From: Prosthecobacter debontii
GTDB taxonomy: Bacteria; Verrucomicrobiota; Verrucomicrobiia; Verrucomicrobiales; Akkermansiaceae
Direction: 5' to 3'
Length of the DNA stretch: 13,583 bases
Assembly (NCBI GenBank): GCA_945885485.1
Contig: CAMCYT010000050.1
Coordinates: 1-13,583, forward strand
The position numbers and the translations under genes were made by a program. Each line of letters opens with the position of its first letter. The stretch's first letter is position 1. A model generated the notes under the pieces. It saw only the letters and a list, made by a program, of their open reading frames with translations. It searched no databases and was not told where the DNA came from. Shown in pieces: positions 1-6,852 of the stretch.

Positions 1-22
1 GGAATTGGATTCTAGATTTACT

Positions 23-1864
23 ATGTCAGAGACAGATGATGATATCGTGCTTTGTTTTGCATGCGGAAATCCGATGTCTGTTTTCGGGTTGCCTCCATAT
101 TCACGAGTCGCTTGTCCTACATGTGGAGAAGAGAACCGAATCAAGAAACAGTTCGGACCCTACACGGTAATCAAGCGTCATGCGATTGGTGGAATGAGTT
201 CTGTTTTCGCTGGGATCGATGAAACGTTGAATCGTGAGGTCGCGCTGAAAATTTTGAGTGAGGAAGACTCAAAAGATGAAAAGCGGATCGCGGCCTTCGA
301 GGACGAAGCGCGTTTGACCGCATCATTCAGCCACCCACATGTGGTGAAAATTTTGACGACGGGTCGGGCATTTGGGTTGTTTTACATCGCGATGGAGTTC
401 GTTCCCGGTGGACATCTTGAGCACCGGATTCACGAGCGGGGAAAACTGAACGAAGAGGAAGTCCTACCGCTCGCGATTCAAATCGCGGAAGGTTTGAGAG
501 GCGCGCAATCCGCAGGTTTGATTCACCGCGATATCAAGCCAGGAAATATTCTTTTTGATGCTGAAGGCAATGCTAAGATCGTGGATTTCGGTCTCGCGCT
601 GGTGACCAAAGGTGGTGAGGCGAAAGCGGATGAAATTTGGGCTACTCCTTACTACGTGCCGCCAGAGGCGATCGAAGGTGGAGTTGAGGATTTCCGGTCG
701 GACATTTATGCCTTCGGCGCAACACTCTATCATGCACTCGCAGGTGTGCCCTCTTGCTCAGAGGATAGCATGGACACCAAGCTGTTGCGTATTGCCAAAA
801 CTAAGGTGATCCCACTCAAGCGAGTCGCACCAGAGGTATCTTATGAAACGTGTGCGATCGTAGATCGTGCGATGTCTTACGATCCTAGAAATCGTTACAG
901 GAGCTACGATGAAATGATCGTTGCTCTGGAAGGAGCTATTAAAGCATTGGAAAATGGGGGGAATCATCAAGCTGCAGCTGCTCATGCTCATGCGGTTCAT
1001 CGGACACAGCAACGCGAGAAGCAAAAAAAATCTATAATCACGACGATTGTATCAGTAGTGGTGTTTTTAATTGTGGTGTTTTTGCTGATCAAATTCATCA
1101 ATTCGGGCGGCTCCGATGGTTCTACAACGGTTGTTAACCCGGGAATCACAGATGTTAATCATGCCGATGGCAGTAAAGAAATCGTCGGTCAGTATAACAC
1201 AGCAAAAGATTTGATGAAGCAGGGAAAACTTCGGGAATCTGAAGAGTTATTTATTTCGCTGTTTTCTAATTCCAAAGTTGAGGAGCCGACCCGTTCGTGG
1301 GCTGGCTTGGATGGGGTAACTGCGGCTTTATTGGATGGACGGATGACCGATGCAACACGTCATGCTAAACTAGTGAGTGAGCATATAGAAGCTGTAGCTT
1401 CCAATTTATCCCTGAGCTTTACTTCGGTGTTATTACCCACGCTTAAAAGTATTCAAGAGCCGCAGTTCCAGGATATTAAAAAGATGACTTTCAGTAAGGT
1501 TGATGATGAACATCGAATGGCTTGTATGATCTCGGGTTTGAAAAATTGGGAGCAGGGAGGAATGGACCAGGCTGTTCCATTTTTTGAAAAGATCATACGT
1601 GAAGTCGATGTGAATCATAATGGTCCATTAGCTTGGTATAGACAAGTAGCGGATGATTATTTGAGTGATTCCAAACTTCTTAAGGCGAATACGATGAGCA
1701 TCACTCCTTCAACGGCTACTCAATGCAAAACCACCATTGAGGAATTGGAGCGTATTGACAGTAGGTTGAAAACACGAGGACGTGCGAAATTTAACGCACG
1801 CTCACGGCAGTCAGAAATAAGGCAGCAAGAAAAGTATCTCGAGAAATTGCAGAGTGGTCGTTGA
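23..1864 (+). CDS. Membrane-anchored Ser/Thr protein kinase with N-terminal zinc ribbon and C-terminal TPR-like region
   Basis: A PknB-type Hanks kinase that would phosphorylate Ser/Thr on unknown cytoplasmic targets. From the ATG at 23 it has 613 residues. A zinc ribbon comes first (CFACG and CPTCG, Cys 11, 14, 31, 34). The kinase domain (about 47-310) has a glycine loop (IGGMSSVF), the lysine in VALKIL (K76), a catalytic HRDIKPGN loop (D170), DFG (D188) and an APE-like PPEA. Being an RD kinase, it is probably activated by loop phosphorylation. One membrane helix (about 338-359) follows a basic stretch. The remaining 250 or so residues contain two TPR-like helical stretches and would lie outside the membrane. 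The start is uncertain: an in-frame TTG lies at 5, the frame is open to the window edge, and neither start has a clear ribosome site. The substrate cannot be inferred from the neighbours. Confidence 0.92.
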   Translation: MSETDDDIVLCFACGNPMSVFGLPPYSRVACPTCGEENRIKKQFGPYTVIKRHAIGGMSSVFAGIDETLNREVALKILSEEDSKDEKRIAAFEDEARLTASFSHPHVVKILTTGRAFGLFYIAMEFVPGGHLEHRIHERGKLNEEEVLPLAIQIAEGLRGAQSAGLIHRDIKPGNILFDAEGNAKIVDFGLALVTKGGEAKADEIWATPYYVPPEAIEGGVEDFRSDIYAFGATLYHALAGVPSCSEDSMDTKLLRIAKTKVIPLKRVAPEVSYETCAIVDRAMSYDPRNRYRSYDEMIVALEGAIKALENGGNHQAAAAHAHAVHRTQQREKQKKSIITTIVSVVVFLIVVFLLIKFINSGGSDGSTTVVNPGITDVNHADGSKEIVGQYNTAKDLMKQGKLRESEELFISLFSNSKVEEPTRSWAGLDGVTAALLDGRMTDATRHAKLVSEHIEAVASNLSLSFTSVLLPTLKSIQEPQFQDIKKMTFSKVDDEHRMACMISGLKNWEQGGMDQAVPFFEKIIREVDVNHNGPLAWYRQVADDYLSDSKLLKANTMSITPSTATQCKTTIEELERIDSRLKTRGRAKFNARSRQSEIRQQEKYLEKLQSGR

Positions 1865-1939
1865 GTGGGAATTTAATCAATCGGAATACTCTGACCGCAT
1901 GAGTGGATATGTTTTGTCAATTCGTGGAGACTCAAAAAT

Positions 1940-3823
1940 ATGAATTACCGAACGACTCCAGAGGAAATCACGAGAATGCCCACTGGTATTCCGCACATCA
2001 TCGGTAACGAGGCTGCGGAGAGGTTTTCGTTTTATGGAATGAAGGCGATTCTCGCTGTCTTCCTGACTCAGTATTTGTTTCTGATGGATGGTTCGGAAGG
2101 AAAACCGATGGATGAGGCTCGCTCGACGGAGTTGGTGCATTGGTTCAATTTCGCATTTTATCTAACTCCTTTTATCGGTGCGATTCTAGCGGACGTTTTT
2201 TTCGGAAAATACCGAGTGATCATGTTTCTCTCGATCATTTACTGCGCGGCTCATGCGGCGCTCGCGAGGATGGGGCAGTTCGGATATTCCGAGTGGTGGA
2301 TGATCGCGGGGCTGGTGCTCATCGCGCTCGGGGCAGGGGGGATTAAGCCCTGTGTTTCCGCTCACGTCGGAGATCAATTCGGCTCGCTGAACTCGCATTT
2401 CCTCTCAAGGGTTTTCAACTGGTTCTATTTTTCCATCAATCTCGGAGCGGTTGCTTCGATGCTGCTAACACCATGGTTGTTAGAATGGTATGGACCGCAT
2501 TGGGCGTTCGGTGTTCCAGGTATTCTGATGGCAATTGCGACGTTTATCTTTTGGCTGGGTCGTCATCGTTTCGCGCATGTTCCTGCTGGTGGTTTCGGAT
2601 TTTTGAAAGAGGCGTTAAGTAAAGACGGGTTGATCGCTATGTTGAAATTATCGCCAGTTTATGTGTTTGTGGCGGTATTTTGGGCGTTGTTCGATCAGAC
2701 GGGATCGACCTGGATTTTCCAGTCACAGAATATGGATAGAAGTTTTCTTGGGTTCAACTGGCTGCCTTCGCAGATCCAATCGCTCAACTCCGTCTTTGTG
2801 CTTAGTTTCATTCCGATTTTCAGCTATTTCATTTATCCGTTCGTTCAGAAATTCTGGCCGCTGAGTCCGTTGCGGAAAATGGGTGTGGGTTTTGTGCTGA
2901 TGACCGCGTCGTTTGTGCTGGTGAGCTTCATTCAAGAATGGATTGATGCCGGTGATAGGCCGAATATCGGATGGCAGATTTCCGCGTTCGCTTTGCTAAC
3001 GGCATCTGAGATTTTGATTTCCATCGTAGCTCTGGAGTTTGCTTACACACAGGCACCTCGCAAGATGAAGTCGTTCATCATGTGCTTCTACCTTGCTGCG
3101 GTGGCGATCGGTAATTTGTTGGTAGTAGGAGTAAATCATTACATCCGTGTTCCCAGCGCCGCTGAGGAGCAACTCCAGACGGCGCTGAATAATCTTCCGA
3201 AAGATTGGCATTCGGCTCCACGCACCGTGGTGTTGCCGGGCTATGACGGGCTGACCGGCACTGAGGACGATTTCATCAAGCGACTCGATAAGGGTGTGGA
3301 AAATCCATTACAAGTTGAGCATCAATCCATACTCGATGAAATCGCCAGCAAGATCATCAGTGAGTCGATTGCGGCTGGAAACACATTCCCCAAACAATCA
3401 CGCGGAGATGAGTTGATCTCCACTTACCGCATTCAGAATAATGAGTTTCGATATGAAATCCTGAACTCTAACTCGATTCGCATTCGTATTGCCGGGAGTG
3501 ATGGCAAGTGGAACACGAAATGGGATACTGGCATCATCTTGGATAAGCCCGAAGAAGAAGCTCCGAAAAAGGCATCATGGCTAGACAGGCTGCGTCCGCA
3601 GGAAACGTGGTTGTCTGCGCGGAAAAAATCTCTGGGCATCAAGTCCAAGGCCAACGCCAAGACAGCCGAGGAACTCTACACAAAAACGACTTTTTCTGGC
3701 GGACAGCCAAAACTCCAAGGAGCCAAATATTTCTGGTTCTTCAGCGGCCTGATGGGTTTAACCGCGGTCTTGTTCATTCCTTTTGCGATGATCTATCGTC
3801 CGAAAAATTATCTTCAGCAGTAA
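1940..3823 (+). CDS. POT/PTR-family proton-coupled oligopeptide symporter with a large pre-terminal loop
   Basis: An inner-membrane carrier of the proton-dependent oligopeptide transporter family (MFS), expected to import di- and tripeptides with protons. Family marks are the ExxERF motif in helix 1 (E24, E27, R28, then FYG), ALFDQTGSTW in helix 7, and LEFAYTQAP after helix 10. There are about 12 hydrophobic helices. At 627 residues it is longer than the usual 450-550, because about 190 polar residues (about 406-595) sit between helix 11 and the last helix (about 597-618). With the N-terminus inside, that loop would be periplasmic. It holds two glycine/aspartate motifs, GYDGLTGTEDDF (434-445) and AGSDGKWNTKWD (518-529), that resemble the C-terminal ends of type II secretion pseudopilins. 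The ATG is preceded by GGAG at good spacing. It lies 75 bp after the kinase gene, so co-transcription is possible. Substrate is a family inference. Confidence 0.93.
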   Translation: MNYRTTPEEITRMPTGIPHIIGNEAAERFSFYGMKAILAVFLTQYLFLMDGSEGKPMDEARSTELVHWFNFAFYLTPFIGAILADVFFGKYRVIMFLSIIYCAAHAALARMGQFGYSEWWMIAGLVLIALGAGGIKPCVSAHVGDQFGSLNSHFLSRVFNWFYFSINLGAVASMLLTPWLLEWYGPHWAFGVPGILMAIATFIFWLGRHRFAHVPAGGFGFLKEALSKDGLIAMLKLSPVYVFVAVFWALFDQTGSTWIFQSQNMDRSFLGFNWLPSQIQSLNSVFVLSFIPIFSYFIYPFVQKFWPLSPLRKMGVGFVLMTASFVLVSFIQEWIDAGDRPNIGWQISAFALLTASEILISIVALEFAYTQAPRKMKSFIMCFYLAAVAIGNLLVVGVNHYIRVPSAAEEQLQTALNNLPKDWHSAPRTVVLPGYDGLTGTEDDFIKRLDKGVENPLQVEHQSILDEIASKIISESIAAGNTFPKQSRGDELISTYRIQNNEFRYEILNSNSIRIRIAGSDGKWNTKWDTGIILDKPEEEAPKKASWLDRLRPQETWLSARKKSLGIKSKANAKTAEELYTKTTFSGGQPKLQGAKYFWFFSGLMGLTAVLFIPFAMIYRPKNYLQQ

Positions 3824-5165
3824 TTTCCGGTTCTATTATTTCATCGAAAAGAAACACCTCGCCCTCGCTGCGTGCAACAATGACAGCTGCACAACTGTCG
3901 CTGTATACGTTGACTGCCGTCCGGCTCATGTCTAACAGCCTGTCAACCGCTAGCAGGGTGACGACGGCTACCTCTGCGTTCGGAATGCCGGAATTCTTTA
4001 GAATCAACAGAATTGCCACCAAGCTCGCGGAAGGAATGCCGGCCATTCCAATACTGGTTAGCAAGGCAGCGATCACGATGAAAAACTGCGCGCCAAATCC
4101 CAGTTGGATGCCCATGACTTGTGCAACGAAAATTACAGCCACACATTCGTAAAGTGCCATTCCGTCCATATTTACCGAGGTGCCCAGTGGTAGAGTGAAA
4201 CTCGATATACGCTTGGAAACCCCTGCATTTTCCTCGATGGAGCGCATCGTTACGGGAAGCGTTGCAGCTGAAGAGGCCGTGGAAAATGCGAGTAATAGAG
4301 CGGGACGCATTGCTTTGAAGTGAGCGATCGGGCTGATTTTTCCAATGAATTTCAATGCCAAAGGCAAAATGATCGCGAAGTGAATCAGGAGTCCGAAAAG
4401 CACGGTGAAAAAGTATTTTCCTAACTGTAAATATAGATCGAGTCCCGCTTCATAAATCACGGGAAGGATCAATACGTAGACTCCGATGGGTGAAACTGAC
4501 ATGATCCATTTAGTCACAATGATCATCGCATCGTTTGCGGCTGAGAAAAAATCTCTGATATCGTTTCCTGTATCACCGGGAAGCTGAGTGACAGCAATTG
4601 CAAAAAGGAAACTCAATACGATGACTCCAAGCATCTGGCTATTATCGCTTGCTGCTTTAATGATATTTTCCGGCAGCATCGCTTTAAATATCGCGAAAAA
4701 ATCTTTTCCTTTGCTTTGATTGGCGGCTTCGACTTTCTCCAAATTCGCAGTATCTGCTGAGACCTTGTTATGTTCAAACGCAGCGCGAATCGCTTCGTTT
4801 GGTTTGCCGTCAACCAAGCCAGGCTGAATCAAGTTCACTAATACCAGTCCAATCATGATCGCAATCAAACTAGATGTTAGATAAAAGCTAATCGTTTTGA
4901 AGCCGAGTCGGCCAAAGCCCTGCACTCCTTTCATGCCGGTGATTCCTGAAATCACCGCGGTCACAATCAAAGGCACGATGATCATTTTTAAAGCACGCAT
5001 GAAAAGATCACCGAGGAATTTGCATGTTTCCAAAACACCCACGACGAATTTCCCAGCTGTTGAGGATTCATCTACACCGCTGAATAATGCACGTAAAGCA
5101 AGCGCGGTGACGGTTGCTAATACCAATGCGATGAGAATTTGCCAATGAGTCGCGAGTCGCTTCAT
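3774..5165 (-). CDS. Dicarboxylate/amino acid:cation symporter (DAACS family), GltP/GltPh-like
   Basis: An inner-membrane secondary transporter of the glutamate transporter family, 463 residues, with the usual helices and two re-entrant hairpins. Visible signatures are the hairpin-1 motif TASSAATLP (about 296-304), the helix-7 motif NMDGM (332-336), the hairpin-2 AGIPSASL (about 375-382), and the helix-8 stretch LDMSRTAVN (411-419). In GltPh numbering this last stretch supplies D394, R397 and N401. Retention of the arginine favours an acidic substrate (Glu, Asp or a C4-dicarboxylate). The helix-7 motif has Met where NMDGT-type members have Thr, a residue that contacts the substrate side chain in GltPh. 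The ATG follows an AGGTGG ribosome site about 4 nt upstream, one of the few good ones in the window. The last 16 codons and the stop overlap the 3' end of the convergent peptide transporter gene. A promoter is visible upstream. Confidence 0.93.
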   Translation of the reverse strand: MKRLATHWQILIALVLATVTALALRALFSGVDESSTAGKFVVGVLETCKFLGDLFMRALKMIIVPLIVTAVISGITGMKGVQGFGRLGFKTISFYLTSSLIAIMIGLVLVNLIQPGLVDGKPNEAIRAAFEHNKVSADTANLEKVEAANQSKGKDFFAIFKAMLPENIIKAASDNSQMLGVIVLSFLFAIAVTQLPGDTGNDIRDFFSAANDAMIIVTKWIMSVSPIGVYVLILPVIYEAGLDLYLQLGKYFFTVLFGLLIHFAIILPLALKFIGKISPIAHFKAMRPALLLAFSTASSAATLPVTMRSIEENAGVSKRISSFTLPLGTSVNMDGMALYECVAVIFVAQVMGIQLGFGAQFFIVIAALLTSIGMAGIPSASLVAILLILKNSGIPNAEVAVVTLLAVDRLLDMSRTAVNVYSDSCAAVIVARSEGEVFLFDEIIEPEITAEDNFSDDRSSQKE

Positions 5166-5245
5166 CTGCCCACCTAAAACGAATCATCCTTGTTTTGCAA
5201 AGATTCTCGCGGATTTTCCTCCTTGGAGAGGTCTAAGAGGCAGGA

Positions 5246-5275
5246 ATTATAAAATTTTATACCATTGATTTTCAA
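5246..5275 (-). promoter_or_regulatory. Sigma70-type promoter for the DAACS symporter gene, overlapped by a palindrome
   Basis: Reading the minus strand, TTGAAA (5275-5270) and a perfect TATAAT (5251-5246) are separated by 18 bp. Transcription would start near 5239 and give a leader of about 74 nt before the ATG at 5165. A perfect 14-bp palindrome, TATAAAATTTTATA, lies at 5248-5261 over the -10 element. A smaller inverted repeat (ATTGA/TCAAT, 5264-5268 and 5272-5276) covers the -35. Either could be an operator, but AT-rich palindromes also arise by chance. Confidence 0.6.
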
Positions 5276-5471
5276 TGAGTTCCGTAAATCAAATAGTCCG
5301 TATTTGTAGATAATAAGGATATATTAATCATTTTTTTAAATTTTTTGTGAACGGGTGGGTAAAACCCTATTTGCGATTTTTTTCACTACCTAGATCTGTG
5401 AATGAGATTAATGGCAGTGCCGTGGAACTCCCAAATTTAAAGGAGCGGGACTTTACGGGTATCTCAAGCAA

Positions 5472-5519
5472 CTACTACATGTGGTATTGTGAATAATTTG
5501 TGTATACTACATCTGCAAA
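5472..5519 (+). promoter_or_regulatory. Candidate NrdR operator (two boxes) overlapping the nrdB -10 element
   Basis: NrdR represses ribonucleotide reductase genes by binding paired 16-bp boxes with consensus acaCwAtATaTwGtgt. Box 1 (5472-5487) is a near-palindrome centred on ACATGT and matches all six most conserved positions of that consensus. Box 2 (5504-5519) repeats the left half exactly (TACTACAT, 5505-5512 against 5473-5480), but its right half is degenerate. The centres are 32 bp apart, about three helical turns, which is the spacing known for NrdR pairs. Box 2 overlaps TATACT (5503-5508), a plausible -10 with no good -35, so binding would block transcription. The leader would be about 65 nt to the ATG at 5581. 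NrdR itself is not in this window. Confidence 0.5.
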
Positions 5520-5580
5520 ATCCGTTTGACCGAGACCAAGAATATAGTGCAGTGTCTCCCACGCTGCGTTTGACGTCAGC

Positions 5581-6711
5581 ATGGCTTTTGAAACCATTTT
5601 CAGCAACATTTCTAACTATCTAACTATGTCTACCACCACAGTCACCCTCGGCGCCCGCACTTTTATCTTGGATAAAGCCAAAGCAGAACTCGCTTACAAT
5701 TCTAAGCGAGTCATCAACGGTAAGGTTACGATGTTCTTCAACATCCTCCCGCTCAAATATCAGTGGGCTTATGACCTCTACAAAACGATGAAGAACAATC
5801 ACTGGGAGCCAGAGGACATCTCGATGCAGAAGGATGTTGAGCAATGGCGTTCTAACGAAATCTCCGATGTTGAGCGTTGGATTATCAAAATGGGCATCGG
5901 TTATTTCTCTGCAGCTGAAGGCATCGTCGGCGACAACGTGCTGCACGTCGTCCGCGAAGTGGTCACCGCTCCTGAGCTGAAACTGGTTCTCGGCCGACAT
6001 GCTCACGAGGAAAACATCCATGCTGACAGCCTCGTTTACATGATTTCCTCACTCGGAATCAACCCGCACGAGTGCGAAGCGATGTTCGAGGACGTCCCGA
6101 CGATCACCGCGAAAAACAACTTCGTGACCTCGAACTCACGTGCACTTCGCCGTGATATTGATCTCACCATCACAGAAAACAAGCAGGCTCTTGCTAAGAA
6201 CATTTTCATGTTCGGACAAATTATGGAGGGTACTCAGTTCTACGGTCTCTTCGGAATGATCCTTTCATTGTATCGCCAGAACAAATTCCCAGGCATCGGT
6301 CAGATGTTCCGTTACACCCTTCGTGATGAGTCGAACCATATCGAAGTCTTCCGCAACTTGTTGATGGATCTCATCGATGAAAATCCAGATATCTGGACTG
6401 AGGATTTCCGTGAAGATCTTCGCCAGACCATGGCCGAGGGTATTCGTCTCGAAAAAGCATTCATCCGCGATTGCCTTCCGGTCTCAGGTCTCGGTCTGAA
6501 CTCAGAGGATTTCGAAACTTACATCGATTACATCGCAGACCGTCGTCTAACATCTTGTGGCCTTGCTCCGCTCAACGAATCCGTTTCCAACCCATTCCCA
6601 TGGCTAGCCGAAATGATGGATATCAAGAAAGAGCAAAACTTCTTCGAAGGCCGCGTCACCGAATACCAAAAAGCCGCAGCCTTAACTGCGGTAAGCGACG
6701 ACGAGCTCTAA
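5581..6711 (+). CDS. nrdB: Class I ribonucleotide reductase small (radical) subunit, class Ic-like
   Basis: NrdB/R2 holds the dinuclear metal centre that starts the radical used by NrdA to reduce ribonucleoside diphosphates. The 376-residue protein keeps six metal ligands: E113, E144, H147, E216, E250 and H253 (the last two in RDESNH). The first ligand is Glu, as in Chlamydia, not Asp as in E. coli. The position four after H147, which carries the radical Tyr in class Ia, is L151; Tyr153 is two residues further on. W75 and Y245 sit where Chlamydia trachomatis R2 has W51 and Y222, with identical spacing to the ligands, and the tail has a Tyr (Y362) before the acidic end VSDDEL that docks on NrdA. 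This points to a tyrosyl-radical-free class Ic/Id type enzyme. The start could be ATG 5581 or ATG 5626 (residue 16); neither has a Shine-Dalgarno sequence. Confidence 0.95.
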   Translation: MAFETIFSNISNYLTMSTTTVTLGARTFILDKAKAELAYNSKRVINGKVTMFFNILPLKYQWAYDLYKTMKNNHWEPEDISMQKDVEQWRSNEISDVERWIIKMGIGYFSAAEGIVGDNVLHVVREVVTAPELKLVLGRHAHEENIHADSLVYMISSLGINPHECEAMFEDVPTITAKNNFVTSNSRALRRDIDLTITENKQALAKNIFMFGQIMEGTQFYGLFGMILSLYRQNKFPGIGQMFRYTLRDESNHIEVFRNLLMDLIDENPDIWTEDFREDLRQTMAEGIRLEKAFIRDCLPVSGLGLNSEDFETYIDYIADRRLTSCGLAPLNESVSNPFPWLAEMMDIKKEQNFFEGRVTEYQKAAALTAVSDDEL

Positions 6712-6723
6712 TCTTCGGTAGGG

Positions 6724-6740
6724 TCGTTTCGATGAAACGA
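6724..6740 (+). promoter_or_regulatory. Inverted repeat just downstream of nrdB
   Basis: TCGTTTC, a 3-nt loop GAT, and GAAACGA form a perfect 7-bp stem starting 13 nt after the nrdB stop. No T-run follows, so it is not a standard intrinsic terminator. It may mark the mRNA end of nrdB, an RNA-processing site, or a protein site. It is the first of three inverted repeats in the 90-141 bp spacer before nrdA. Confidence 0.45.
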
Positions 6741-6767
6741 AACGCCGATCAACCTAAACCTATTGAT

Positions 6768-6777
6768 TTATCGATAA
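6768..6777. promoter_or_regulatory. 10-bp palindrome in the nrdB-nrdA spacer
   Basis: TTATCGATAA is perfectly palindromic and lies midway between the flanking hairpins. A DNA-binding site is possible. At this length and base composition it could also be chance, and it does not match an NrdR box. Confidence 0.25.
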
Positions 6778-6786
6778 CCACACAAC

Positions 6787-6807
6787 GGTCATTTTATCAA
6801 AATGACC
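6787..6807 (+). promoter_or_regulatory. Perfect 9-bp hairpin at the upstream edge of nrdA
   Basis: GGTCATTTT, loop ATC, and AAAATGACC form a perfect stem. The first in-frame ATG of the nrdA frame (6802-6804) lies inside the descending arm, so a ribosome starting there would have to open the helix. This favours the ATG at 6853 as the true start and makes the hairpin an untranslated leader element. No T-run follows, which argues against termination. Confidence 0.5.
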
Positions 6808-6852
6808 CTACCATTTCCCAACCCACCCAAAACCCCGCACGCAAAACCGAAT

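Larger units (their letters stand above)
5166..5580. other. Intergenic region between the divergent symporter and nrdB genes
   Basis: No coding sequence is apparent in these 415 bp. The left third is the leader and promoter of the minus-strand symporter. The middle (about 5320-5350) is strongly AT-rich with long T and A runs, possibly a curved spacer or UP-type element. The right part holds the candidate NrdR operator and -10 of nrdB. The stretch 5350-5460 shows no convincing gene or motif. An AAAGGAG at 5439-5445 has no start codon at a suitable distance. Confidence 0.6.

Noticed and set aside
1023..1030. Run of eight A in the kinase gene as a programmed frameshift site
   Set aside because: The zero frame continues into a sensible membrane helix and TPR-like region, and no stimulatory structure is evident.
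3577..4152. Plus-strand frame of 191 codons spanning the end of the peptide transporter and the symporter
   Set aside because: It is a shadow of two real genes in other frames and has no start signal or domain.
5439..5445. Shine-Dalgarno-like AAAGGAG in the gap before nrdB
   Set aside because: No start codon follows at a suitable distance, so no small gene can be supported.
5571..5578. Palindrome TGACGTCA three bases before the nrdB ATG
   Set aside because: Eight bases is short enough to be chance; it does not match an NrdR box and there is no second copy nearby.
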